64,000 bases of DNA, taken from assembly GCA_921293015.1 (NCBI GenBank), contig OV121084.1:48519864-48583863 (forward strand), in the 5' to 3' direction. Made by a program: the position numbers and the translations under genes. The DNA is from Phorcus lineatus (taxonomy: Eukaryota > Mollusca > Gastropoda > Trochida > Trochidae). Position 1 is the first letter of the stretch, and each line of letters begins with the position of its first letter. The notes under the pieces are model-generated. The model was not told the DNA's origin, ran no database searches, and saw nothing but the letters and a program-made list of their open reading frames with translations. Positions 36,061 to 45,832 of the stretch are shown one piece after another.

Positions 36061-36420
36061 TGCATTGGTGAACTAAAGGGATGGATCTGCGATTTACGTA
36101 ATCATGTGTGAATCCACGTACATTATGCCCTCGTATAGCGACGGTCCAACTCACCCCCTTCTATTGACAGTGTGCATCGAGTGTAAGGCAAAGAAAACAG
36201 CGCCCTCTATATCACGGATTACATCCCCAAACCATACCGCTTCTTTTGATAAATCTCTTGTTTGCTTTTAACTGATTCTATTGAGAGACATCCTGTTCTT
36301 TCATTCTGGGATTAAACACGCATAGTAATGCATTCATTCCGAGATTTACTCCGGGGTTGTCAAATAGGCTATAGTATTTATATGCTGCACGAAACCTATG
36401 CTTGATTTATTTTAAACGTA
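36061..36420. promoter_or_regulatory. CpG-richer block with CTCF-like core
   Basis: This is a marked change in composition from the AT-rich flanks. It includes GATTTACGTAATC (PAR-bZIP-like TTACGTAA core), CCACGTACATTATG, CCCTCGTATAGCGACGGTCC and AGCGCCCTCTA at 36199-36209. The last matches the reverse complement of the conserved CTCF core (TAGAGGGCGCT). CTCF is present across bilaterians. A CACGCATAGTAATGCATTC patch follows. No open frame spans the block. It may be an insulator, promoter or enhancer, but the evidence is motif-level only. Confidence 0.35.
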
Positions 36421-37923
36421 AAACAGATTTGGTTACCTGGAAACTGTATGAGCTATATCCTGAGTTGTTTCCATAAAATGGTTACAAAAGACGAGGTTTG
36501 TTTGTTAATCCTTTGCAATAATTCAGTCCAATGTGTCAGTTGGTAAAGGTTTTGTCATGCGTTAAATGTTTTTTTCGAGTATTTTTTTTAGGTTTGTTGT
36601 TGTCGAAGTGAGTATTCATGTCAAGATGTATAAGCTACAGTGATTGTTTAGTGCATGAAAGAAGCCTTTAAACATATGTCTGAAAGTTAAATTACATAAA
36701 TTTAAATGAAACATTTCAATGAAAGAAAATCCTTAAAAAGTCCAGAGAAAAAAGTAAAAATATAATAAATTTATTGCAAATTTGTAAACCAGTCTTTTTA
36801 TTAAGAGTACTTTTCCTTTAAACATCCATCAAGAAAAAAATTCATAATCATAAAGGACATCTGAAGAAGCAAACAGAAGCACTACCAATTTCAAGAAAAA
36901 TTGAAAACCAATTTCAAGAATATTTTAAAAGCTACGTCTACAAAACTACAAGTATGAATACAAGTGTGCGTACAAAGTACTTTTTATATTACATCTTAAA
37001 TGGATCTTCTTCTGAGAGACAATTCATAAAAAAACCATTTGATTGATCCTATATGATCCTACATTTATCAATGACATTGTGAGTAAGTAATCTTTACTTT
37101 CTATCCAGGTATGTCCTACCTGTATACCTGACAGGTAAATGCTTTGATCATTCAGGTGACATTGATCAACATTTGTTAAATGTTTTATAAGATCCACAGA
37201 GCAAGGTGCTTTGCTAGTCAATGGTAGCTTTATGGCTCTATACACAGTACTACCAATAGTATTGTATATCAACCTAATCATGTGAATGTATTTAATCTTT
37301 ATGCAGGGCGAAAAGAAATGAAGAGATTTTCTAAATGAGTCATTTTATTGCAGCTTGAATATCTTTGTAGTCTATATACAGAGACTTTTTATGAAAGATA
37401 CCATTGTTGTACTTTATTGACATAACTGCTCATCCTTATCGGACGATGTCCCAGTGATCAAAAAGTGGATGTATGTAATAAATTTTGGATCCATTTGTTC
37501 TTCACATCAAAGTTTATTTAATCAAAATAAATACATGGTTTTAGGTATGCAACACCAATTGTTTCAGAAGGATTTTCGAACTCCAAAGTTTCACTTTAAA
37601 TTGGATCCATTATAAAATAAGGAAATGCATATTTGTCCAAGATTCTTTGATAAGACAAAATCACTTTTAATGTGTTCACACAATGACCTTTTTTTATCAT
37701 TAGTCATTGAATACAAAGTGATAGTTATACCATTGATTAAAGGTATTATATTAGAGCTATTACACACAAACACAACTTGACACTTGAGCTGTTCAGACAA
37801 ACATATGTATGCCAAGACTAATACTCACAGTAATTTGATCTTTACATGTGAAATGTTATACTTTTTATGAACATATTGGGATTTCGGAAACAATTAACAA
37901 AGGATATTAACTAACATCCCTCA
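36421..37923. other. AT-rich noncoding DNA, nothing recognised
   Basis: No gene is supported. Near 37095-37170 there are several CAGGTA/ACCTG strings (CCAGGTATGTCCTACCTGTA, ACCTGACAGGTAAATG), forming small inverted pairs. Minus-strand open frames near 37.0-37.3 and 37.6-37.8 kb show no domain-like pattern. Confidence 0.55.
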
Positions 37924-38259
37924 TTGAAGTCAATTTCACTTCTTTACAAGAAATCAATTCAAAATGATAGTGATGGTCCAGCGAGTGAACAAACAAGGAT
38001 TATCATGATCGTCAGCATCATCAATGGATCAGCGAGAGTGACATCCCCTTACGCCCCTCTTGCCTCAGGAGATCGAGGATTAAAACCAATTTTGTTTGTA
38101 ACCCGATCATCAGCCGACATGATGTCGTTGATTGCAATACCCTGCTTGTTTAAACCAGTGTCCTGCACCATTGTCAACCTTTATCAATTTCCGTTGCCAT
38201 CGTCAAAAAGTGTTCCTATTGTACTACTGTACCAGGAAATCTATGCATTTATATTTTGA
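37924..38259 (+). other. complex block with 111-codon open frame; unidentified
   Basis: An ATG-type or alternative-start open frame spans the block, with a better balanced translation than most frames here (SDGPASEQTRIIMIVSIING, RVTSPYAPLASGDRGLKP). I recognise no domain. The DNA from 37950 to 38225 is CpG-containing (CCAGCGAGTG, GATCGTCAGCATCATCAATGG, CAGCCGACATGATGTCGTTG) and unlike its flanks. No clear splice acceptor/donor pair brackets it. It could be a conserved regulatory element that happens to be open, or an unrecognised exon; I favour the former. Confidence 0.25.
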
Positions 38260-38640
38260 ATAGTTTAGAAGTTCTTTTCAAGTATGAAAAAAAAGCTTTT
38301 AGATGAGAACCTCTTTTTGATTGTATCCGTATATTATTCTGGATTATTTCTTGCAATAAATAAAGGAAAAAGGATTAAGAAAAAAGACAGTTTGTTTTTT
38401 CTTCATTTTATTCATATACATCTTTTTTCTTCAGTATTGGTAATGTTTATAGAAGATACTAAACAAGCTATCATTTAATACTATCTTTATAAAGCGAGTT
38501 AATGATTCAGTATAAAACAAGTGAAAGCGAGTTTGAAACCAAATCATTCAGAAGTTTAATATAAATAGTATTAAATGGAAGGGAGTTCAGTATTCTGTTA
38601 AATACTAGACCTCAGTAATCAAGCATAGTTGTCAAAAGTG
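38260..38640. other. AT-rich noncoding DNA, nothing recognised
   Basis: No gene is supported; the open frame at 38284-38478 is lysine/phenylalanine-rich and A/T-driven. Confidence 0.6.
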
Positions 38641-38760
38641 TGCTGAAGGAAACATTTCCGTGACTGCTGCCACTGTAACGACAGTGCTTACATTGTGGCG
38701 TCACAACCACACTTTATTGTGACGTCATACTTTGAGCAGTATTACACTAATTTGATATTT
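38641..38760. promoter_or_regulatory. candidate regulatory block with CRE palindrome
   Basis: GTGGCGTCACAACCACACTT is followed by TATTGTGACGTCATAC, giving a perfect TGACGTCA (38720-38727) and a near match GGCGTCAC about 25 bp upstream in a locally CpG-rich stretch. The two form a small inverted arrangement (TGTGGCGTCACAA / TTGTGACGTCA). Binding by CREB/ATF-type bZIP factors is inferred. Confidence 0.35.
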
Positions 38761-39555
38761 CCATATAAATATTCGACTGCGGTATCTCACACAGGTGACT
38801 AATAATGGCATTAATTTCATTGACTTGGTCAAACAATTGATCAAACTGTTGAAACATTGCCCTACATCATCTCATCAACTTCTAAAGTGATATATACAAA
38901 GGGACAGAGTTTTACTATTTTATCTATTGTAACAACATCTTCTCTAGCTACTTTGTACATTAATTCTCTTCATGTATCTAATATTACAATCTTTATCGTG
39001 TTCTAGCATCATCATAAAAGTTTATGTTTACCTTGTAAATCTTTCTTAACCATACACTTGATGAACGAGCAAGAGATAGCCCAGCAACATTGTGCATTCA
39101 ATAAAAAAGAATAATGTCATGCAAGTGTTCTAAATTGTGATTGTGGTCAACAGAAGAAGAGTATGATGATACAACGGTGTTCATATAAACAATACAACAT
39201 ACAGGAGTTATCTTTTTAAAACTGAAACTTGTAATTCTTAAGATAGGGGAACATGTTTTATGTCTATCTTAGTATTCAGGAGGCCAAAGGAGTGAAATGA
39301 ATCTAGGCTCTACGAGACAACTTGAGTGACGGCCTGGTAAACAGACAAAATTCTTTTTGATTTCTTAAAGTGCAAATTTATTCCATAAAAGTTACAGTAA
39401 ACTGAAAATGTTCTTTATAACCCTTGACCTTCAAGTATAGTAACATACTTGAGTATCCTCATTCTCTCCCGACAGAGGTTGCTCAGTCATAAATTGTCTG
39501 AGGCTACTTTAGCAAATGAAATATATATAGTTAATCAATTATCCAGTTTATCATG
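38761..39555. other. AT-rich noncoding DNA, nothing recognised
   Basis: No gene or repeat is supported between the two CRE-bearing blocks. Confidence 0.6.
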
Positions 39556-39740
39556 TAAGCTTATTTTTCCGGCGATCCGATTGGTCGAGAAGCGGTCACG
39601 TGTCAGTCGACAGAAAAGCGTATTGACTTCACTCCGAGTCCGACCAAAAGTAATATTGACTTGACATAGACATAATGACGTCAAACCGTTGTTACATGAT
39701 GTCATGCTATTGTTATCGTGACGTCATTTGACCGTCGTGT
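39556..39740. promoter_or_regulatory. promoter-like block: inverted CCAAT, E-box, two CREs
   Basis: In order there are TTTTCCGGCGATCC, GATTGGTCG (inverted CCAAT near 39579), GGTCACGTGTCA (E-box CACGTG near 39597), GTCGACAGAAAAGCG, CGAGTCCGACC, TGACGTCA at 39676-39683 and TGACGTCA at 39719-39726. CpG density is clearly higher than in the flanks. The combination of NF-Y, E-box and CREB/ATF cores is typical of animal promoters. The open frame 39449-39664 overlaps it but has no recognisable motif. The direction of any transcript is not clear. Confidence 0.4.
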
Positions 39741-39817
39741 TGAACAATTGATCCAAATTGCTGTTCATGACTGTAGTTTTTTCTTTTCTTTTCGTATCTA
39801 ATTCCAAACATAATAAA

Positions 39818-39911
39818 ACAATTATGGACTGGTGAATTCGGTCAATACCTGTTTTTATAGACCTATAGTCTATAACAACAGGTATTGACCTCATCACCAG
39901 TCTATAATTGT
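39818..39911. mobile_element. 94-bp near-perfect hairpin (MITE-like inverted repeat)
   Basis: The left arm (39818-39862) begins ACAATTATGGACTGGTGA and ends GGTCAATACCTGTTTTTATA plus GAC. The right arm (39868-39911) begins GTCTATAACAACAGGTATTG and ends CACCAGTCTATAATTGT. The arms pair over about 44 bp with few mismatches and a 5-base loop (CTATA). This is too long and too perfect for a typical pre-miRNA and fits a minimal MITE or snap-back element. The flanks show only TA-rich sequence, so a TA target duplication is possible but not demonstrable. Confidence 0.65.
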
Positions 39912-40232
39912 ATAATTCCTCAAGGCAATGATGAAAAAATCTTATTAATACTGCTTGACCAGCATGTTAAGGGTTAAGTGACTGCTCCTGGTTAGAGAAG
40001 ATCAAGATGAGAAGATTTAATAATCACCATTACAATTGCCCTCATTATTATGCAAGCTTCTACGACACATAATTGTCAATCAATTATCAAGACTTAGAAT
40101 TCCTGAGGACAGTGATAACGGCATCCTAGAAATACTGTTTAACCAGCATGTTAAGGGTTGAATGGCTGCTGGCCAGAGATGAACCAGATCAGAAGATTTG
40201 ATTATCTCCCTTGGTTCTCATTAGTATGTTTA
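39912..40232 (+). repeat. tandem duplication, period 184 bp, beside the hairpin
   Basis: AATTCCTCAAGGCAATGATG...CTGCTTGACCAGCATGTTAAGG...GAGAAGATTTAATAATC recurs 184 bp later as AATTCCTGAGGACAGTGATA...CTGTTTAACCAGCATGTTAAGG...CAGAAGATTTGATTATC. The core ACCAGCATGTTAAGGGTT is identical at 39958 and 40142. The duplication directly abuts the 94-bp hairpin, but the hairpin is not duplicated with it. Confidence 0.75.
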
Positions 40233-40704
40233 CACCTACTGAACAGTAGGCTAGTCTGATACTATCCTGTGTAATATCCTGTTTGTTGTGTAATAGTCGG
40301 GGATTCTATGGCTTGAGGAATGTAAGATGGGGATAAAGATAAAGGAGAGGTTTTCTCATATATTGTTGAGCAGTAACAACAATGACTTATCATGTGGACC
40401 ATACAATAAGAAAAAAGCCTTAGCAAGGCAAAATGAAGACAGGAGAGCTTTAATTTTCCACAAAATAAAAAGGGCTCTCCTATATAAATTTTTAAAGTAG
40501 TAGATATTTTGGCATGATTCTTATTTCAGATACTCAAAGTTGTTGCCTTTGAAGTAATCTGATCTTGAAATAAGTATCACATGGGTGTCAGTGAAATTGG
40601 TTGCTATTAAGAATATTTGTATATGAGTAGAATGTTCACTTTGAGCCAATCTTATATGATAGTAGATACATAACTTTAACTTTAAAAATTCCCAGTAAGT
40701 ACAC
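40233..40704. other. noncoding DNA, nothing recognised
   Basis: No gene or repeat is supported in this stretch. Confidence 0.6.
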
Positions 40705-40755
40705 TCTCCCCCTCCCCCCCCCCCCCCCCCAAAAAAGAAAAAAGAAAAAAAGAAA
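40705..40755 (+). repeat. poly-C tract followed by A-rich purine tract
   Basis: CTCTCCCCCT is followed by an unbroken run of 17 or so C, then AAAAAAGAAAAAAGAAAAAA. This is a sharp pyrimidine-to-purine switch. Homopolymer length may be affected by sequencing error. The G-run on the minus strand could form a quadruplex or, with the purine tract, other unusual DNA structure. Confidence 0.85.
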
Positions 40756-41452
40756 TATGTATGATGTTGCTTTATAAAACAATGTGTTATTGTATATTTT
40801 CTTAAATAAGATACTGATTTGTTTTTATCAAAATGAAAATCAAGTTTATCTAAAGAATAGGGAAATTGATATTTCTAAACTGTTGATAAACATTGTAGTT
40901 TCCTTTGCCTTAAAAATTCCTTTTGTTAGTTGTCAGAAAATGAGATATACATTTGCACCATCATGAAAAGGATTAAAGATCTTAACGACACATGACCCTT
41001 TGAGATTTCCTGTTGTAAGCCTGCACTGATATGTTACATCCTTCTGAATAGATCCATAGATAAAAAATATCAGATTTTAAAAAAAAATGATTCATTGTGG
41101 AGATTTGGATCAGAAAATTCAGAAGAAAACACCTACGCAGTTAGCGAGAAACTGATATCACCTGGTCTTACAATACAGGTGTAAAAGAAACCAAATGCAA
41201 TTGAAAAGACATATCGAATGTGATGTTAAAGTGATTAAGTGAATAACATTGCTGTTGGTTTGTTTTGTTTACAAGCAAATGTCATGATGGAGAAACTAAA
41301 AATAACATGGTGTTGTCTAAAACATTAAAAAAATATTTAGTAATGAATTCAAGAAACAACAAAAGAATTTGAAGTTGAAGAAATAAGACTTAGAGATACA
41401 AAAAGAATTAATTTTGCATAATGGATCTTCATACAGAAAAGGAATCAAATGA
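40756..41452. other. AT-rich noncoding DNA, nothing recognised
   Basis: No gene or repeat is supported. Confidence 0.6.
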
Positions 41453-41464
41453 GGGGGGGGGGGG
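41453..41464 (+). repeat. G12 homopolymer
   Basis: A run of twelve G in an A-rich purine stretch (GAGGGG... then AAGAAGGAGGAAGAGAAGAA near 41471). Simple sequence, possibly length-variable. Confidence 0.9.
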
Positions 41465-41802
41465 ATACACCAAAGAAGGAGGAAGAGAAGAATGCAGGAT
41501 CTTTACATAAAACTCTTGAGTGTAACCATGATTTCAAAATCTACTTTGAAGAAAATCGATACTAAGATGAGTACCACAAAGTCTGAACGTGACCAGAACC
41601 TTAGAGATAAAACCCTTTGTTGTATTTGAGGAACTATGGTAATCATGGTTAGGAGGAACATTTCAGAAAGGATATAAGAAGTTGTTGCTAACGGCATAAA
41701 AGGAATTTGACGACATTGGAATTATTTGAAAATGGGTCATTATCTTGTTAACAAATGACAAGTGGCACAGAAATAGATTTATCATCCAAAACTGTGTTCC
41801 AC

Positions 41803-41851
41803 AGGAGATATCGCTTGTGGAAGATCAAGCGATATCTCCTAGGAGATATCG
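41803..41851. repeat. interlocking palindromes of AGGAGATATCG
   Basis: AGGAGATATCGCTT (41803-41816) pairs perfectly with AAGCGATATCTCCT (41827-41840) across a 10-base loop. The second arm also pairs with a third copy, AGGAGATATCG (41841-41851), forming a 22-bp gapless palindrome centred on CCTAGG. The three arms can therefore fold into two mutually exclusive hairpins. The element lies in a 97-codon open frame (41755-42048) that I consider fortuitous. Confidence 0.9.
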
Positions 41852-42140
41852 TTTTGGCAGTAGATTTTGAACAATGCCCTGTTACAGTCAAGTTTATGAC
41901 ATCACAAGCCTCGGATATTTGTAACTTTTATCAACTCGTGTTGATATATTTGATATCAGAAGACACTTGTGTGAGATTCTCTATGTATCAATACCAAATG
42001 GTTATGATATCACTAAAAGTGTTTTTCAAACTTTTTGTCAGGGCATAATGTAGAAAAATATAAGTATCTGCAAAATTTCATTCAAACATCATGCCAATTT
42101 GAAAACCTTTGTATTTATAAACATCAGAAAGATTGAGGGA
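41852..42140. other. noncoding DNA, nothing recognised
   Basis: Apart from scattered GATATC strings (TTGATATCAG, TATGATATCAC) that echo the palindrome core next door, nothing is visible. Confidence 0.5.
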
Positions 42141-42347
42141 GATAACTCTTTATCAGCACCAACAGGCCAACCACTAAACTATACATGGAGACAATGGGTT
42201 ATCAGGAACTGCAGATAATCAGAGATAAAGGTGATAAGTGAAGGAGTGGGGATAACACTCGGGAGACCAAATAGCAGGGTATAATCCAGCTAGGGGAGGG
42301 ATTATACAGAATTATCCAGCAGGTGCCACAATCGAAGAGCGGTTATC
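42141..42347. promoter_or_regulatory. GATA-motif cluster (candidate regulatory element)
   Basis: Nine GATAA/TTATC pentamers occur in 207 bp, at 42141, 42150, 42199, 42214, 42224, 42233, 42251, 42312 and 42343, where under one is expected at this composition. Several fit the fuller WGATAR consensus (AGATAA, TGATAAG). The stretch is G-rich overall. Binding by GATA-family zinc-finger factors is inferred; a decayed short repeat is an alternative explanation. Confidence 0.4.
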
Positions 42348-42787
42348 TTTAGGAGAAGGCTGAGACTGGGTAAACCTGGCTTGGGCTCATGGCTAGTGCT
42401 GATCAGGCAGGGGGACTGGGAACAGGGGATGAAGGTTCAATATGACTCTGAAGTACTGTGGTTGGATTAATTGAGGTGGGGTGAGGGGTATGAAAATTCA
42501 CTTTCGCTTAAGAAGTACAGCACAAGAGTTATATGTTTGATAAAGAGAACAAAGTGTCAGTCAGGTTTGTGGAGCAGGAATTGTGAAAGTAGATGGGCCC
42601 AGATAATGTCTTTGAGATGACGCTGTGGGGTGACTATAGCCAGAGGGGAGTTGTTGAAATGACTTATAAGAGGGGAGTTACTTTGTTTGACAGACACAGC
42701 GGGTGGAGGCATTTGGTGTCGGATTGGTGATTTTGCTCTGTTTTGATGGTGTTGCTTGCTATATATGCCAATGGTGGATGCAAAAAG
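42348..42787. other. G-rich noncoding DNA
   Basis: The plus strand is unusually G-rich for this window (GGCAGGGGGACTGGGAACAG near 42407, GGGGTGAGGGG near 42477). No open frame or repeat is supported. Confidence 0.55.
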
Positions 42788-42808
42788 ATAGACTAAAATT
42801 TAGTCTAT
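42788..42808. repeat. 21-bp perfect palindrome
   Basis: ATAGACTAAA and TTTAGTCTAT flank a single central A, giving ten perfectly paired bases on each side. No function can be assigned. Confidence 0.85.
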
Positions 42809-44229
42809 AAAAAAAATATAAATAGTTTACTGTTCCTTCGTCCATAATATTTTTTTCTTTTGGGCTTGTATACAGCCAATCTAGACTTGCTGAATGTGGA
42901 CCTAGACTGTATTAAAGGCTCCTCTATATAAACAGTCATTGAGCAGGACTAGCAAAAAGACTACAGATAGTGATGGAGGTTTAGATGGAATATTTGGACC
43001 TGTAGGATGTTGTAATGAGTGAGGCTTCCATTTTTGCATGTCAATTGGAAGAAGAGATGGCAAGTTACATAGTGGAGATCTGTAGAAGACTCAATGAATG
43101 GCGTGTCCAGATCAATCAATGACACTGGTCAGTCTTTTGACAAATTTCCATGTATCATACCATCTTCTGAGATTACATGGTATTTACCACTTCTTGCATT
43201 TGCATACCACTCCTTGCTTGTGCATACATGGTATGTTGGTTATACTCAAGCTACTTTGTTGAGTAGATAGAAAGTTTCAAAGCTTAACATCTATCCGTAA
43301 ATTTCTGCCAAACAATACTGTGTGAGGAGTTTTAAGAATAATGGCATTCATCTAAACAATGTCTGTAATATAGGAGGTAAATCATTAAAAGAAAATTAGA
43401 TTTTAAAAATATGGAAAATGCTATGATAGTGTCAAATTATCTTTTTTATCTATTGCCATTTAAGTACAAATAACTATTAAAAAACTAATTGGCATGAATC
43501 TAATCCAGAACAATTAGATTTATATAAATTGCAATGATCTGTTATTCTTTACATTAAAAATTAATCATTTGATACTCAAACAATATTATGTTACTACATT
43601 GATTACGATATGCTCTTGAATAGATACAAAGTTAATTATACCTGCAAATAAAATATTTGTACTTTTGATTTTCTCATGAATAAATTTGTAACAGGTGGTT
43701 TTTAAATAAATTTCATAGAAGTGTGTATAAAAGTAGTGCCAATATAAATCAACTGAGTCCATATATGCCACAATCAACTACAAATCAATATGACCTTGTA
43801 AGTGACGTTTTTCTAATTGTGATATATTACATATTGACCTTTGATATATGTCACAATATTTTCTGTGATGTTTAGAACATCAAAGAAAACCTAAAGCTTG
43901 TTATTTATTTGAAATTTTCTATTTCTAATCCCAGCATTTATTTGTATTTCTTAAAACACGAAAACGAGGTAGGATTGTTTATTTCAGCATGCAAATTACA
44001 AGCCAGGTACACAACCATCCTACACAGAGCAATTACTCCAAATCCCTGGTAAGACTTCAAAAACCATACCCCTGGGAAACCCATAGAGTTTATCCCCACC
44101 CCAAGTAGGATGCTTAGCCCATTAATAGCGACAATAGCATCTTGGCTATGCATGAATAGGGGCCAACAGTGATGAGCCCTATAGAAACAGTACCCTCCTT
44201 GGGGAACTTTTCTCATTATGCTTGGCCTC
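42809..44229. other. noncoding DNA, nothing recognised
   Basis: No gene is supported. A 92-codon minus-strand open frame at 43938-44216 lies in a G+C-richer patch, but its translation matches no family I know and it shades into the decayed minisatellite that follows. CACTGGTCAGTCTT at 43123 repeats a 14-mer from 28828. Confidence 0.5.
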
Positions 44230-45110
44230 TGATTGTTAGATGGCCCCCTGATGGAATTGGGCCTTTCATGGAAAGGTAGATTCTCTGGTCAAGGTCTGAG
44301 CCAGAGTATCTAGAGCGCTCTCTTGATCAGTGTTGGACCGTCAATGAAAAGGTAGCTTCATCAAAATTATACCAAGGTATCCAGAGAGCTTTCCTGATCA
44401 GGGTTGGGCAATCAATGGAAAGTTGTCTACTGTTATCAAGTCTTTTGCCCTGATAGTTGGAAAGTTTTCTTGAGCAGGGTCAGGTCCCCAGTTGTAAGGT
44501 AGCTTCTCTGATCAATGTTTTGGCATGGAGAGTTAAAGCTCTTCTGGTCAGGGTTTGGCTCTCTATAGAAAGTGGGCTCTGTAATGCCATCAAGCTTTAG
44601 GTCCAGATCGAAAGAGAGGTTTTTTAGATAAGGAATGGGCCCTCAATTGAAACTCCATCAAGGTTTAAGCCTTCAATAGAGACTCTGATCGATGTTTGGG
44701 CCTTAAATGGAAACTGAAATACTTTGATCAGGGTTTGAGCAACTGATATTTGGAGAGCTTGCCTGATAAGAGTTGGGCCCTCAATGTGAAAATACTGACT
44801 TTGATCAAGGTTTGAGCAACTGATATTTGGAGAGCTTGCCTGATAAGAGTTGGGCCCTCAATGTGAAAATACTGACTTTGATTAGGGTTCAGGCCCTAAG
44901 AAACTAAGAAAACTGATCAGGTTTTGGCTTCATATAGAAAGGGTCGAACCCAAGATAGTGAGAGCAATCATTTCTTCAGGTTTTTGACCATTGATCTGGT
45001 TTAGGTATCCATGATAGTTAAAGATCTCCCATAATGAGGATTATGACCCAAATGGATGTGTAGGGAACTTGAATGATCAAGGTTTTGGTCAAGGAATTTA
45101 GACCCATGGG
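44230..45110 (+). repeat. decayed minisatellite (~60-80 bp unit) with one fresh 77-bp duplication
   Basis: The motif (T)GATCAGGGTTTGGGCCnTCAATGGAAA recurs in degraded form about a dozen times, for example TTGATCAGTGTTGGACCG, CTGATCAGGGTTGGGCAATC, TGAGCAGGGTCAGGTCC, TGATCGATGTTTGGGCC, TTGATCAGGGTTTGAGC and TTGATTAGGGTTCAGGCC. In the middle, GAGCAACTGATATTTGGAGA recurs exactly 77 bp later (44737 and 44814), a nearly identical duplication. So an old array is still being remodelled. It has no coding frame. Confidence 0.7.
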
Positions 45111-45810
45111 AACCCCTTCTGTGAAGAAGACATTCTTAATCTCTGAGATAAAGAAAGAGATAAGAGGCTGGTGACTGACTGCTGTTTGCTGTAATTACAC
45201 CAACATCACAGGCTTGTTAAACTGGCTTACACTGCAGGATTAGGCTGTATCTCTTGTGTGGGCTGCCATGGGCTGGAATGTGAGACATCAGGAGACTGCA
45301 ACAGTTGGTATTGAAATGAAAATATTGAAGATTTGATTCAATAATATTTCAATCAAAAAACACTCTCATACAAATTTACAAAGTTATAGTTATGGGTCAT
45401 AGTAAGAATATGCTTATTTTTTAAAAGGAAAAGATATTTTCTGCTGTATCTTTTATTTTTTTCATAACATGGATTAATGGTTGGAAGATTGAATTAAGTT
45501 TGGTTGGATAATACCAAAGTGGAAAAAGTACAAATTTGTGTGCTTTCTTGAACATGTCTTGAAAACTGTTTGACTTCAAACTTCAAAATTTTAAAAAAGA
45601 ATTAGTTCCCATAGGTTACAGAGTTTAAGCATAATATATGGACATACAAAAAACAATAATTAAGAGACATTCAAAATGAAAATATCAATCTAAATATATG
45701 TATTGTTGTACATTAGTCCATAAAAATCTTCAATTTATTTGATGAACAAAGTGTTGAACCTAAATTGGTCAAAACAAGTAAAACATTATTACAATATGAC
45801 TCTACAAATG
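45111..45810. other. noncoding DNA, nothing recognised
   Basis: No gene or repeat is supported in this stretch. Confidence 0.6.
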
Positions 45811-45832
45811 TATATATATATATATATATATG
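45811..45832. repeat. (TA)11 microsatellite
   Basis: An uninterrupted TA dinucleotide run of about 22 bp. Confidence 0.95.

Noticed and set aside
39818-39911. microRNA precursor
   Set aside because: The stem is about 44 bp and nearly perfect with a 5-base loop; animal pre-miRNAs have shorter, more bulged stems and larger loops.
41755-42048. 97-codon open frame over the palindromes
   Set aside because: The inverted-repeat structure explains the base pattern; the peptide has no recognisable domain.
43938-44216. 92-codon minus-strand frame with a membrane-like middle
   Set aside because: It merges into the decayed minisatellite and shows no recognisable family pattern. Hydrophobicity follows from base composition.
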